DNA of 26,108 nt from positions 1-26,108 of the IMG/VR virus record IMGVR_UViG_3300033144_004750. One strand, given 5' to 3'. The notes beneath the pieces are model-generated. The model was not told the DNA's origin, made no database searches, and worked only from the letters and a program-made list of their open reading frames with translations. Within the stretch, counting starts at the first letter, position 1, and each line of letters starts with the position of its first letter. Position numbers and translations under genes: made by a program. Source of the stretch: a virus. Of this stretch, positions 14,437 to 22,962 are shown in pieces.

Positions 14437-17175
14437 ATGGCTTCAATCACTCACGATATAAATCTATTAATCAATGCGAATACAACAGGTTTAAGTGCTG
14501 GTTTAGCCAGTGCTAGAACTCAGTTAAGTGGCTTTGCAGGTGGTTTAGAATCAGCTGCCGAACCTGTGGCGAACTTTACTAAAGGGTTGCTTGCAAGCGA
14601 AGCCGCGTTATTGGGCGTTGGTGTTGCTTTTATTGGCTTATCAGTCAAAGAAGCTGGGCGTTTTTCTGATGCTATTGGGGGGTTAGGGGCTTTATTTAAT
14701 GGTACGTCTGAGCAAGTCAATGACTTAGGCGATGATTTATTAAATTTTTCTAAGACTTCGGTTTCGAGTTTTGAAGCGATTGAAGAAGCTGCCTTTATTG
14801 CAATCAGTACGGGAACGGATTATGCAGAAGTAACCGACTCGTTAGCCGTTGCACAAAAATTAGCGGTGGCTGGTTCTTCTGATTTGGTGACAGCAACAAG
14901 CACCTTAAGTCGTGCTTTAAACGCTTACGGTAAAGATGCGAGTGATGCTGAAAGTTTTAGTGATGCGTTATTTTTGGCTGCGCAACAAGGTGATACCAAT
15001 TTTACCGCTTTGGGTCAATCATTGGGTATTGTTTCGGGTACTGCCGCTGCTGCTAAAGTGCCTTTTAGTGATTTATTGGCAGGTGTTACATCACTAACGA
15101 TTGAAACGGGTCAAACGTCTGAGTCGATGACAAAGTTAAAAACTTTGTTTACAGAATTATCCAGTCCTAGTGATGTATTAAAGCAAGCATTAGGCGGTTT
15201 GCGTTTAGATACGGATGGGTTAGCCGCTGTCATGGACAGGTTAAGAGTTGTCAGCGGTGGGACACAATACGGTATGAATGCGCTGTTCAGTTCTAGTGAG
15301 GCGGTTTCTGCTGCATTAATTTTAGCTAATGATTCGGCTGGAAAATTTAACAGCACTTTAACTTTAATGGGTGATAGAGCAGGAATAGTTGAAGAAAATT
15401 ATTTAAAAATGGCAAACAGCTTTTCCGCGTCAAATCAAAAAGTAGCTAATAATTTAAGGGCTTTATTGATTGAAACGGGAAAACCTCTACTGGATGAATA
15501 TGGCAGTTTAGCCGATTCAATCGCTAGTATTTTTGATAAGTTAGGTTTGTCTATAAAAGACGGTGCGTTAAGTCAGCTATCTAAAGCGGTTGAGAATTTT
15601 GCAGGGGACGCTGCGGATAGATTAGAGGCGATAGCAAAGGCTTTACCAGCGGCATTAGATAGATTAAATTTTGATGATTTATTGGATTCGTTTGGCGATT
15701 TGGGTGCGGAATTAAAAGATATTTTAGACAGTGTGATTGGTTCAGGTTTAGACCTTTCAAAGCCAGAAGATTTAGCGAAAGCCTTACAAAAAGGCGTTGA
15801 TTTATTGCAAACGATGGTGGTTGTAACGCGTGGTATTTTAATAGAGTTTAAGCCTATTTTTGCAGCGATTGGTGAAACTATTACCAGAATTTCACAAGGT
15901 GACGATGAACTAGGCTTAACGGTTGGTAAGATTTTAGGCGCATTAACCGCTATCGCAGAATTTGGCGTGGCTATTGGCGCGGTATTAGTTGTCGTTCAAG
16001 AAACAGGTACGGATGTATCACGATTATTTGATGTGTTACAAGGCGCAGTTAAGATTTTTACTAATGGCATTCATTCATCATTTTTATTGTTACAGGATTT
16101 AATGGCGCGTGTTGCTGTTGATTTTAATAATATTTTAGCTTCGATTACGGTGGGTGATGCTTCAAAGCGTTTTGAAGCTGAGGCGCAAAAATGGCTAGAA
16201 ATTACTGAGCAAATAGAACGCGATATTGCAGAAAACGGGCGTGATATTGCCGACGGTTGGGAGTTGATGGCAGGTGAGTCGGCAAAATCAACTGAAAAGA
16301 TTATAAAGAATACTGATGACTTAGGAAAAGCTTCAAAAGATTCATCAAATATTATTACACAAGCTTCTAAAGCCGCTGGCGATGGCATTAAAGAAGGGTT
16401 TGAGGGTGCTGCTGAACCCATTGAAAAATTAAGCGATGGTTTAAATTTTGCCGCTAATGAATTTGAGGAATTTGTAAAAAAAGAACAGCAGCTCACTAAC
16501 GCTGGTTTTGAATTTACCTCAACATGGAATGAGGCTGGCGGCACGATTGCCTTTTTAGCAGAAGAAACCATCAAAGCAGCGGATGCAACCGATTTAAAAT
16601 CAGACTCTGATGCTAAAGCCATTGCCAATATTGAAAAAATCACCGCAAAAACTAACGAATTAACCGAAACCCAAAAGCGTTCGCAGCAACAAGTTTTTGA
16701 ATTAAGAAAGGCGCAGCTTGAATTTGCAGCGGAGGAGAGAATTGCCGCGATTGAATTTAGCTCTAATATTCAGGTGGCTGCGATTGAGTCAGATTCTAAA
16801 AGAGCAGTCGCAGCGTATGAAGCCATTAGCGAATCGGTTAAAAATACAGGTGAGGTTTTTGGTGGCACTTTTGACACCTTAGCAGGAGGTTTTGCGTCGG
16901 GTGATATTTCGGCTTTTGACCTATCAACTTTAGAAAGGTTGTCGGAGCGTCAATTTGATTTGCAGGAAAAAGCCTTAGATTCTCAAATAGAAATGAATAC
17001 TGCGGAAGTTGAATTACGCAACGCACAAACAAGGCAATTAGCCGAAGGTCGCGCTGCCATTGAGATAAATGTGGATGGCTTAGAGCCTGAAATGAAAGCC
17101 ATGATGTTAGGGATTTTCAGGGTAATTAGTATCGAAGCTAATTTTGAAGGGCAACAACTGTTAGGGATAATTTAA
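14437..17175 (+). CDS. Tail tape measure protein (TP901 type)
   Basis: Encodes 912 aa, the longest gene here, setting tail length and probably helping DNA entry. Residues about 60-340 hold the TP901-like core: LSRALNAYGKDASDAESFSD, then the FTALGQSLG...AAKVPFSDLLAGV section and MTKLKTLFTELSSPSDVLKQ. Two hydrophobic stretches (about 50-70 and 495-520) could be membrane-active segments. The C-terminal third is Ala/Glu/Lys-rich coiled coil (RIAAIEFSSNIQVAAIESDS). It lies after the PLD-like gene instead of directly after the chaperones. Confidence 0.9.
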   Translation: MASITHDINLLINANTTGLSAGLASARTQLSGFAGGLESAAEPVANFTKGLLASEAALLGVGVAFIGLSVKEAGRFSDAIGGLGALFNGTSEQVNDLGDDLLNFSKTSVSSFEAIEEAAFIAISTGTDYAEVTDSLAVAQKLAVAGSSDLVTATSTLSRALNAYGKDASDAESFSDALFLAAQQGDTNFTALGQSLGIVSGTAAAAKVPFSDLLAGVTSLTIETGQTSESMTKLKTLFTELSSPSDVLKQALGGLRLDTDGLAAVMDRLRVVSGGTQYGMNALFSSSEAVSAALILANDSAGKFNSTLTLMGDRAGIVEENYLKMANSFSASNQKVANNLRALLIETGKPLLDEYGSLADSIASIFDKLGLSIKDGALSQLSKAVENFAGDAADRLEAIAKALPAALDRLNFDDLLDSFGDLGAELKDILDSVIGSGLDLSKPEDLAKALQKGVDLLQTMVVVTRGILIEFKPIFAAIGETITRISQGDDELGLTVGKILGALTAIAEFGVAIGAVLVVVQETGTDVSRLFDVLQGAVKIFTNGIHSSFLLLQDLMARVAVDFNNILASITVGDASKRFEAEAQKWLEITEQIERDIAENGRDIADGWELMAGESAKSTEKIIKNTDDLGKASKDSSNIITQASKAAGDGIKEGFEGAAEPIEKLSDGLNFAANEFEEFVKKEQQLTNAGFEFTSTWNEAGGTIAFLAEETIKAADATDLKSDSDAKAIANIEKITAKTNELTETQKRSQQQVFELRKAQLEFAAEERIAAIEFSSNIQVAAIESDSKRAVAAYEAISESVKNTGEVFGGTFDTLAGGFASGDISAFDLSTLERLSERQFDLQEKALDSQIEMNTAEVELRNAQTRQLAEGRAAIEINVDGLEPEMKAMMLGIFRVISIEANFEGQQLLGII

Positions 17176-17523
17176 ATGAATGTATCGTTTCACTCGCCTA
17201 TTTTTGACCTTGATGGCTACGTGACTTTAAAAGCGGATGGTCGTAGCAATTTTCCTGCGCATGGCCGCCGCGTTTCTGCTGCGGCGACACTTGATGGAAA
17301 TAATGACTTATCTGATATGGGTTTTACGCTTGCTGATAATATTATTACAGTGTCTGTTTCTGCTATTTCGCTTGCACAAATTGAGACCCTAAAGCACCTG
17401 ATAGAAACCTATGCGACTGTCAATTACACCGACCTAACGGGCAGTTATCAGGGTGTAATCTCATTGCTCGAATGGGTTAAAAAGCCCGTCAAAATCACCT
17501 TTTTAATTGGAAAATCTATTTAA
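17176..17523 (+). CDS. Minor tail protein following the tape measure, 115 aa
   Basis: Starts at the base after the tape-measure stop. MNVSFHSPIFDLDGYVTLKA and ITFLIGKSI at the end give a mainly beta protein with a central helix (ISLAQIETLKHLIETYATV). The position corresponds to lambda gpM or to a distal-tail adaptor, which binds the tip of the tape measure and tube. The sequence is not close enough for me to name a family, so the role rests on context. Confidence 0.65.
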   Translation: MNVSFHSPIFDLDGYVTLKADGRSNFPAHGRRVSAAATLDGNNDLSDMGFTLADNIITVSVSAISLAQIETLKHLIETYATVNYTDLTGSYQGVISLLEWVKKPVKITFLIGKSI

Positions 17524-17697
17524 ATGACTAGTGAGCTTTGTGGAATTTGTGGCGGAAAAACGCAAGCAATAGATGAATTTGGCGCGGCTGCGCGTTTGCA
17601 ATGTGTTGCAGATGAAAATCATTTTGCCTCATTTTGGGATTATGTCTGGGCAGGAATAAGCCAAAAAAAAACCAACCAAAGAAAAATTAAAACATGA
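17524..17697 (+). CDS. Small Cys-motif protein, 57 aa
   Basis: Starts MTSELCGICGGK at the base after the previous stop. C6 and C9 give a CxxC knuckle, with a third Cys at residue 27 and a His at 33, so a small metal site is possible but not complete. The second half has aromatic residues (HFASFWDYVWAGI) and a basic tail. Its TGA overlaps the ATG of the lipoprotein gene (ATGA, 17694-17697). Supported by tight coupling; function unknown. Similar mini zinc proteins occur next to tail genes of many phages. Confidence 0.6.
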   Translation: MTSELCGICGGKTQAIDEFGAAARLQCVADENHFASFWDYVWAGISQKKTNQRKIKT

Positions 17698-17957
17698 ATA
17701 AATTAATTTTAATAGCCGTGCTATTTTCAATCTTAGGATGCTCTAAAATTGCCAGTAAGAAGTTGGAAATAGACGGATTTAGTTATTTTGTAAGCCTTTA
17801 TAAAATAAGTGATAAATCAGGTTTTGCTTTGTATTCAAAATTAAAAAATAAAAGCAGCAAATTTGTGATGACTATGCTTGATTGTCAGCCAGAAGGCAGA
17901 GAAAAAAAGTTATTTGAGGGTTTTTTTCTCTCTGAAATATCGCCGCTAGCTGAATAA
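17694..17957 (+). CDS. Small phage lipoprotein, 87 aa
   Basis: The N-terminus MNKLILIAVLFSILGC is a lipoprotein signal: a basic start, hydrophobic core and lipobox with C16 as the lipidation site. Residue 17 is Ser and residue 18 Lys, so an outer-membrane destination is plausible. The mature 72 aa have a beta-rich, Lys-rich pattern. Phage lipoproteins of this size include superinfection-exclusion proteins (Cor or Llp type) and outer spanins. Placement inside the tail operon, with no holin or endolysin nearby, favours an exclusion-type moron over a spanin, but this is inference. Confidence 0.7.
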   Translation: MNKLILIAVLFSILGCSKIASKKLEIDGFSYFVSLYKISDKSGFALYSKLKNKSSKFVMTMLDCQPEGREKKLFEGFFLSEISPLAE

Positions 17958-17959
17958 TT

Positions 17960-18550
17960 ATGTCAAAATTAAATAAATTTAACGCCCTTTTAATGGGGCT
18001 GGGAAATGGCGATAAAAAAATAATAGAATCCATTTTATCGGATACACAATTAGCGGCTGAATTTAGCGATAATGATTTTAACACTGAGTTTTTTAATATT
18101 TTTAGTGTTCATCCTTTTGTTAATCGAAAATTAAGGAGGAAAATTGAAAAAATAAAAGGCACGGGATTTATTGAGTTATACGCTGAAATTATTAATGCTA
18201 AAAAATTACAGATTATTAACCAGCAGGATTTTTACACGCAATTATCACAAGATTTATTAGCGATTTTTAAAGATAAGATTGCGTGGCAGCTTGATGGAAA
18301 TACATGGCGTTGCAAGCGTTATTTACCTCATTCTAAAGACTATATTTTATATAGAGTTACTAATGGTTTATCGGTTAAGACTGATAAAGTCGAAGTTTTG
18401 AGCGCAAAATGTGACGCGAATGATAAGCAAATTAGCATCGTTCATGGTTATGCGATTGATAGTGTTAATGAGATTTTTACGGATAAAAAAACAGCTAATG
18501 TGGGTGCAGTAGAATCTATTTATCAAAGTTGGCTTGAGGGTGAGTTTTAA
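17960..18550 (+). CDS. Hypothetical tail-region protein, 196 aa
   Basis: Starts MSKLNKFNALLMGLGNGDKK two bases after the lipoprotein stop. The N-terminal part is helical (ILSDTQLAAEFSDNDFNTEF), the second half beta (WQLDGNTWRCKRYLPHSKDY, ILYRVTNGLSVKTDK). It ends in SIYQSWLEGEF, and its TAA overlaps the next ATG (18548-18552). Position after the tape measure suggests a distal tail component, where lambda has M/L/K. No catalytic motif such as an NlpC/P60 or Mov34 site is visible, so it is not a gpK equivalent. Family unknown. Confidence 0.65.
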   Translation: MSKLNKFNALLMGLGNGDKKIIESILSDTQLAAEFSDNDFNTEFFNIFSVHPFVNRKLRRKIEKIKGTGFIELYAEIINAKKLQIINQQDFYTQLSQDLLAIFKDKIAWQLDGNTWRCKRYLPHSKDYILYRVTNGLSVKTDKVEVLSAKCDANDKQISIVHGYAIDSVNEIFTDKKTANVGAVESIYQSWLEGEF

Positions 18551-19395
18551 TGGGAAATAGAAGCACGGGACTAGTTAATAAATTGGGCGGAATTGCCACA
18601 AATTTAACTATAAATCCTAATTTTACAAGCGATACTGCTGGATGGACTGCGACCGATTCAACGCTTGCTAGTGTATCAAATGAATTAGAAATAACCGAAA
18701 CGGGCGGCGTAAATCCTGCTAAAGCGTATCAAGATATAATCACATTAGTCGGGCGTAAATATCAATTTAATTTTTCCTTTAAAAAAGGTTCTTCTGCTAC
18801 AGGTTCGGTAAAAATTGGCACTATAGCTGTAGAGGATGAAATTTATACCGGTGCCAGTTTATCCAATGCCACGCTTACCGCTTTTCAAACTGATTTTATT
18901 GCCACCGAAACCACTACGCGAATTACTTTAATTTCGGATAGCGCGGTGATCGGTGAAACTTGTTATTTTGACGCGGTTAAATGCCATCCTATTTACAACG
19001 GTTTTAAAGATATTTTTAAAAATGGTAAGGCTGCAATTTATACCAGTTCACGCCCTGATAGTGCTGATTTAGCGGTCACAGGTTTACTAGTGACTTTAAT
19101 CACTAAAGACGGTGATGGTGTCACGGGCTTAACCTTTGAGGATTCGCTTAATGGCGTAGTCTCAAAATCATTAACCGAAATTTGGCAAGGCAAAGATTTA
19201 ATCAATAGTAATGCTGTTGGATATATTCGCTTTTATGAGGAATTTGATGATATTAGTTTGGACAGCAGTTTAAACGCGCGTTTAGATTTATCATTTGGTA
19301 CTGCCAATGCTGATATTATTTTAACCTCCTTAAATGCCACCATTGATAAGCAAAGAAACCTTAATTTTTTCAAATACATTCAACCTAAATCTTAA
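18550..19395 (+). CDS. Tail-tip protein with carbohydrate-binding-like jelly roll, 281 aa
   Basis: Residues about 20-150 follow the pattern of CBM4/9-type jelly rolls found in phage tips and enzymes: LTINPNFTSDTAGWTATDST, a middle strand set including YQFNFSFKKGSSATGSVKIG, then ITLISDSAVIGETCYFDAVK. Residues about 165-280 form a second domain (IYTSSRPDSADLAVTGLLVT, then DGVTGLTFEDSLNGVVSK) that is shared with the next gene. A role in binding surface sugars is plausible. Coupled by TAATG to the gene before it. Confidence 0.65.
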   Translation: MGNRSTGLVNKLGGIATNLTINPNFTSDTAGWTATDSTLASVSNELEITETGGVNPAKAYQDIITLVGRKYQFNFSFKKGSSATGSVKIGTIAVEDEIYTGASLSNATLTAFQTDFIATETTTRITLISDSAVIGETCYFDAVKCHPIYNGFKDIFKNGKAAIYTSSRPDSADLAVTGLLVTLITKDGDGVTGLTFEDSLNGVVSKSLTEIWQGKDLINSNAVGYIRFYEEFDDISLDSSLNARLDLSFGTANADIILTSLNATIDKQRNLNFFKYIQPKS

Positions 19396-19400
19396 TTATT

Positions 19401-19856
19401 ATGGCTAAAAATTTACTTTATTCAACAGGCGCAGTTGACCAAGAAGCCGCCGACCACAAAGCGGCTTATGATGGTCATTTTTTAGATATTTATGATAATT
19501 CGGCTGGTATTCCAACTGCCGCTGAGGATGCGGTTTTAGGCAATAAGCTAGTAAGAATTTCATTAAATGGTTTGGGTGTTTCTGGTTTGACTTATGAAGC
19601 TACACCAGCTGAAGGCGTATTAAATTTGGACGGTTCGGCTTATAGTGGTTTGGGTTTGGTTGCGGCTGATATGGCTTATGCTCGTTTGGTTGCTAGTGGT
19701 GATGGTGGTGGCTCATCAAGCACCGATGTTAGGACTCAATACACAGTCGGTGCAAGTGCTGATTTTGATATTACCGTCGGAAATGTAGCGGTCAGCATTG
19801 GTGTAGCTGTCACTTTCGGCTCATTGCCTTTTACTGCCAGTAAAAACGGCGGTTAA
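19401..19856 (+). CDS. Tail-tip protein sharing a domain with its upstream neighbour, 151 aa
   Basis: Starts MAKNLLYSTGAVDQEAADHK. Residues about 27-100 align by eye with the C-terminal domain of the preceding protein: an IY turn, a D/A-rich loop, a strand with LVRISL, then GVSGLTYEATPAEGVLNLDG and an aromatic/Arg strand (MAYARLVASGD). After a GGGSSS linker come strands TQYTVGASADFDITVGN. The shared domain probably is a small beta unit of the tail tip. No enzyme motif is visible. Confidence 0.6.
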   Translation: MAKNLLYSTGAVDQEAADHKAAYDGHFLDIYDNSAGIPTAAEDAVLGNKLVRISLNGLGVSGLTYEATPAEGVLNLDGSAYSGLGLVAADMAYARLVASGDGGGSSSTDVRTQYTVGASADFDITVGNVAVSIGVAVTFGSLPFTASKNGG

Positions 19857-19858
19857 TT

Positions 19859-20701
19859 GTGGCATGTTTTTGGTCGGGATTAGTCAATGTAGAATGTAGT
19901 GAACCTGTTGTTGTGCCGAATCTCTACGCCTTGTGGGATTTATCGAGTGCCATCTATACGGGTAAAAGTTTTGCAACTACAAAGGCTGTAGAGGGCTTAT
20001 GGTTTAGAAACGACGGGGAAACTTTGATAACAATGGATGAGAATTTATCCTCATTGCATCAATTCACATTAAGCACAGCATGGGATATAAGCACGGCTTC
20101 TGATGATTTAATTAGCTACTCATTAGCCTCAAATGCTGGGTATTGTCAAGGCATGTGCATTAGTCCTGATGGTTTTCATCTTTACGCCGCTAGTGATGAT
20201 TTTAACAAATTATTTCAATATGATTTTGGTGTGGCGTTTGATATTTCGACGCTAAGCTACTCAGGTAATTCAGTTACAATTCCAACAACTTATATAGAAG
20301 AACCTGATTTTAATCCCGACGGTTCAGGGTTTGTAATTTGGTCAGTTCAGCCTGATGGCGTTTTAATGCAGTTTTCATTGTCAACCCCGTGGGATTTGTC
20401 AACAGCGGCTTATATTAACGAAGGGACTCCTAATTTAACCTATTTTCACCCTTATTCCAATAGAACTAATCAAAATGGACTTCAATATGTTGCGTTGACC
20501 GATAACGTTGGAGTTATGCACCTTGAGAATTTAAACCCTGCTTTTGATGCCGCAACAAATTCAGGTGAAATTGAAACGTTTAATTATTCGGCTCAAGACA
20601 ATTCAGTTTTTGGTCAATATTTTAAAGATGACGCTACAGGGTTTTATTTGTCTGGTTCTGACACGAATAAAATTTATCAATATTCAATGACACCAGCATA
20701 A
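19859..20701 (+). CDS. Beta-propeller-like repeat protein of the tail tip, 280 aa
   Basis: GTG start two bases after the previous stop. About five repeats of roughly 45-50 aa share a Q(F/Y)xLSTxWD(I/L)STA segment followed by a PDG..LY... segment: HQFTLSTAWDISTA near 68, ISPDGFHLYA near 101, QYDFGVAFDISTLSYS near 120, QFSLSTPWDLSTAAY near 171. The pattern is that of the propeller-like repeat seen in phage tail and bacterial surface proteins, where it probably forms blades that bind a receptor. Its stop overlaps the next ATG (TAATG, 20699-20703). Not a signal-peptide protein. Receptor binding is inferred. Confidence 0.7.
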   Translation: MACFWSGLVNVECSEPVVVPNLYALWDLSSAIYTGKSFATTKAVEGLWFRNDGETLITMDENLSSLHQFTLSTAWDISTASDDLISYSLASNAGYCQGMCISPDGFHLYAASDDFNKLFQYDFGVAFDISTLSYSGNSVTIPTTYIEEPDFNPDGSGFVIWSVQPDGVLMQFSLSTPWDLSTAAYINEGTPNLTYFHPYSNRTNQNGLQYVALTDNVGVMHLENLNPAFDAATNSGEIETFNYSAQDNSVFGQYFKDDATGFYLSGSDTNKIYQYSMTPA

Positions 20702-22404
20702 TGTCAAACACCCTAAAAAAATCATTTTCAAGTGTATTAGTACAGCCGCCCAATGAATTGCGCATTGTTCCTGCCCGCTTTAAAAGCGATAGAGAAGCTT
20801 TGTTGGTTGATGCGAAATACAACGATTTAAAAACAACGATTTATAGCGGCATTGATTTTGCCTACTCACTTTTTAACACTGCCCAAAACGGCGGCTCGTC
20901 TCAAGCTTTTGATGAATACGATAATATTATTGAGCTTGAAAACGGCTGGTATGTAAATTTTCAACAGGATGTTGGTGGCTCTATTCCTGATAGTTTATTA
21001 ATTTTAGATGCGGATGTAGACACGCCTTTGGGAGGCGAAATAACTCCAGAAACCACTGAATTAATCACCCCTGAACCACGATTAGAAAGACAAGTCTTAG
21101 AGGGTTGGAATGCAAGCGCGTACAGCACTGAAATTATAAGCGGTTCGATTCAATTGTCATTTAGTATTGCCCCTTATTCAAAAGGAGTTATTTGTGGAAT
21201 TAATCAAGCAAATAAAGCGAAGTGCAGGACGGATTATGATGATATTAATTATTGTTTTTATAGTTTTGGTAATCAATATAAAATTTTAGAAAACGGGGTT
21301 GATATTGGCTTTAGTGCAGAAACTTTTACTGATTCTGATATTTTTAAAATCGTTATTTTTAATGGCTTAACAAAATATTATGTGAATGATATTTTAAAAA
21401 GAACGGTGGCAAGACATGAAAACTATTCTAATTTTCGTGGGGACGTTAGTCTTTATGCCAGTAATGATAGTCTTATTAATGCAGTTATTGAAAAATCTGT
21501 TGTCCCGTTTGTTGGGACAGAAATAAGTAAAAATTTAGAATTTGGCACGGATTCAAGCACGAATAACAGTCTTTATGGGTCGGAAATTAGTTTAAATTTT
21601 GAGCAAGGCGCAATTTTAAATGTGTTAAATGGCTCTGAAATTAGCTTAAATTTAGAAATTGGCACGGATTCAAATACTGACAGTATTCTTTATGGGTCAG
21701 AAATTAGTGAAAATTTTGAAACGGGAAATACGGTCTTAATTATTCCGCCTGATGTTTTGTTAGGCTCAGAAACCAGTTTTAATGTGGAATCAGGCTATAT
21801 TGATACAGGCGAATTTTCTATTAATTACACAGAACCCGACCCAACCTTTAGCGTAGACGGTGAGATTATCATCAAAGGCGTTATCAATAAACGCCTATAT
21901 ACCGTCACTTTTACAGGGGCTGCGGATGGGTTGTCTGATATTGTTATCCCGATTAAAAGCATTAATGGCTCATTGTCGAATGCTGGTATAAGTAATATGC
22001 AGATAGTTGTCCCTAATGGTTTAAAATATGGGGCAGAAATTTCAGCGCGTAGTAATGGGGGTTTTATTATCACTGCGATCGAGTTTTATAGCGATGGAAC
22101 ACAATCACAAACCGATTTTGGTGAATTTAAAATAACTCGTTTTCCGCAAAATCGCGGGGCGCGGTCGTATTCGATTACGGTAGCAGGTGAAATGGCGTTA
22201 GCAAGAATGGGTGGCAATACGGTTACCGTTCAAGGTCAGTCAACTTTGAATAATAACAGTGGTGTCAGAAGTTTAAATTGTGGTTTGGATAAAGATTTAT
22301 TACCATCGGATACCGTCATAGGCTTTGAAGGCGTAAGCTTTAAAGTAGCAAGAATAGGCTGGCTAATTAATGAAAGTTCGCAAAGAATGGACGTTTACGA
22401 GTAA
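20701..22404 (+). CDS. Large tail-tip protein with GSEIS repeats, 567 aa
   Basis: Residues 1-110 form an alpha/beta start (KKSFSSVLVQPPNELRIVP). Residues about 130-265 look like a concanavalin-type beta sandwich. Residues 272-366 hold five imperfect copies of G(S/T)E(I/T)SxN(L/F/V)E, spaced 18-23 residues, which may be a flexible stalk. The last 190 residues carry baseplate-hub-like strands: YGAEISARSNGG, YSITVAGEMALARMGGN, and an ending FKVARIGWLINESSQRMDVYE, where the Q-M-V-E ending is common in phage tail hubs. So it may join a hub domain to an adhesive part. Named function unknown; the hub idea is from style and context. Confidence 0.6.
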   Translation: MSNTLKKSFSSVLVQPPNELRIVPARFKSDREALLVDAKYNDLKTTIYSGIDFAYSLFNTAQNGGSSQAFDEYDNIIELENGWYVNFQQDVGGSIPDSLLILDADVDTPLGGEITPETTELITPEPRLERQVLEGWNASAYSTEIISGSIQLSFSIAPYSKGVICGINQANKAKCRTDYDDINYCFYSFGNQYKILENGVDIGFSAETFTDSDIFKIVIFNGLTKYYVNDILKRTVARHENYSNFRGDVSLYASNDSLINAVIEKSVVPFVGTEISKNLEFGTDSSTNNSLYGSEISLNFEQGAILNVLNGSEISLNLEIGTDSNTDSILYGSEISENFETGNTVLIIPPDVLLGSETSFNVESGYIDTGEFSINYTEPDPTFSVDGEIIIKGVINKRLYTVTFTGAADGLSDIVIPIKSINGSLSNAGISNMQIVVPNGLKYGAEISARSNGGFIITAIEFYSDGTQSQTDFGEFKITRFPQNRGARSYSITVAGEMALARMGGNTVTVQGQSTLNNNSGVRSLNCGLDKDLLPSDTVIGFEGVSFKVARIGWLINESSQRMDVYE

Positions 22405-22408
22405 TATC

Positions 22409-22433
22409 GTAGGGTGGGCATTGCCCACCCTAC
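22409..22433. repeat. REP-like palindrome (GTAGGGTGGGC type)
   Basis: Perfect 11-bp inverted repeat GTAGGGTGGGC (22409-22419), loop ATT, GCCCACCCTAC (22423-22433). It lies four bases after the tail-tip gene and just before the end of an opposing gene. No T run follows, so it is not a classic terminator, though it could stop or stabilise both transcripts. The motif looks like a dispersed host repeat. Confidence 0.7.
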
Positions 22434-22437
22434 ACGG

Positions 22438-22605
22438 CTAATATTCATTCAAAAGCTCTCTGTTTGCCTTCATTGATGCCCACGTGTTTATGATGTCGCA
22501 TGAACATCTAAGCTTCTCATCCTCTCTATTTTTTTCTTGTTTTATTAATGTCATATTACCAGAATATTCACCACATTTTTTACAAGTATAGTAAGTATAG
22601 GTCAT
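22438..22605 (-). CDS. Small zinc-ribbon protein, 55 aa, antisense to the tail operon
   Basis: Starts MTYTYYTCKKCGEYSGNMTL. C8 and C11 form a CxxC knuckle, and C34 and C36 (RCSCD) can complete a four-Cys zinc site. AGGTGA lies four bases upstream as a clear ribosome site. The C-terminus is helical (WASMKANRELLNEY). It follows the other leftward gene by 13 bases, so both form one small operon. Function unknown; such ribbons often bind nucleic acids or proteins. Confidence 0.6.
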   Translation of the reverse strand: MTYTYYTCKKCGEYSGNMTLIKQEKNREDEKLRCSCDIINTWASMKANRELLNEY

Positions 22606-22618
22606 GATTCACCTTGTT

Positions 22619-22924
22619 TTAATGTGAAAAAGTAAAACGTTGATAGCGTTCTAAAATTTCAGAAAGTTTAAATTTACGCTTAAAGAAATTTAAGGTTAAT
22701 TTTTTGTTTTTAGTGCTTTTCTTAATTTCAGTAATACAAATAGATTGAGCTTTGCATAAAAAACCTGCTTTTCGATAAAGCTCTGGATTTTGTTTTTGTT
22801 TTACTGCCCACTCAATGGGAACATTAATTTCAATAAATTTTAAAGCCGTTAGCTCACCTTTTTCATATTTTCCGAAAGCTTCATTTATCGTTTTTGCGTG
22901 GTTTTCATTAGTCAAGCCATTCAT
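22619..22924 (-). CDS. Hypothetical protein, 101 aa, antisense to the tail operon
   Basis: Starts MNGLTNENHAKTINEAFGKY with GAGAGG upstream at a good distance. The protein is Lys-rich (IKKSTKNKKLTLNFFKRKFK) and mostly helical, with one Cys (CKAQSICITEI) pair. It is the first gene of a two-gene leftward operon nested between two rightward tail genes. I do not recognise it. Its base composition is AT-rich, like the PLD-like gene, suggesting separate acquisition. Confidence 0.65.
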   Translation of the reverse strand: MNGLTNENHAKTINEAFGKYEKGELTALKFIEINVPIEWAVKQKQNPELYRKAGFLCKAQSICITEIKKSTKNKKLTLNFFKRKFKLSEILERYQRFTFSH

Positions 22925-22954
22925 TTTAAACCTCTCATTGATTTACATAGGGAA

Positions 22955-22960
22955 ATTATA
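22955..22960 (-). promoter_or_regulatory. Possible -10 box for the leftward pair
   Basis: Read leftward, TATAAT (the complement of 22955-22960) lies 30 bases upstream of the 101-aa gene. A good -35 box is not seen. The site overlaps the ribosome-binding region of the rightward gene at 22963, so the two directions may interfere. Confidence 0.3.
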
Positions 22961-22962
22961 GT

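Noticed and set aside
17694-17957. Outer spanin as a firm call for the lipoprotein
   Set aside because: No inner spanin, holin or endolysin is adjacent, and the mature part is not Pro-rich as in many outer spanins.
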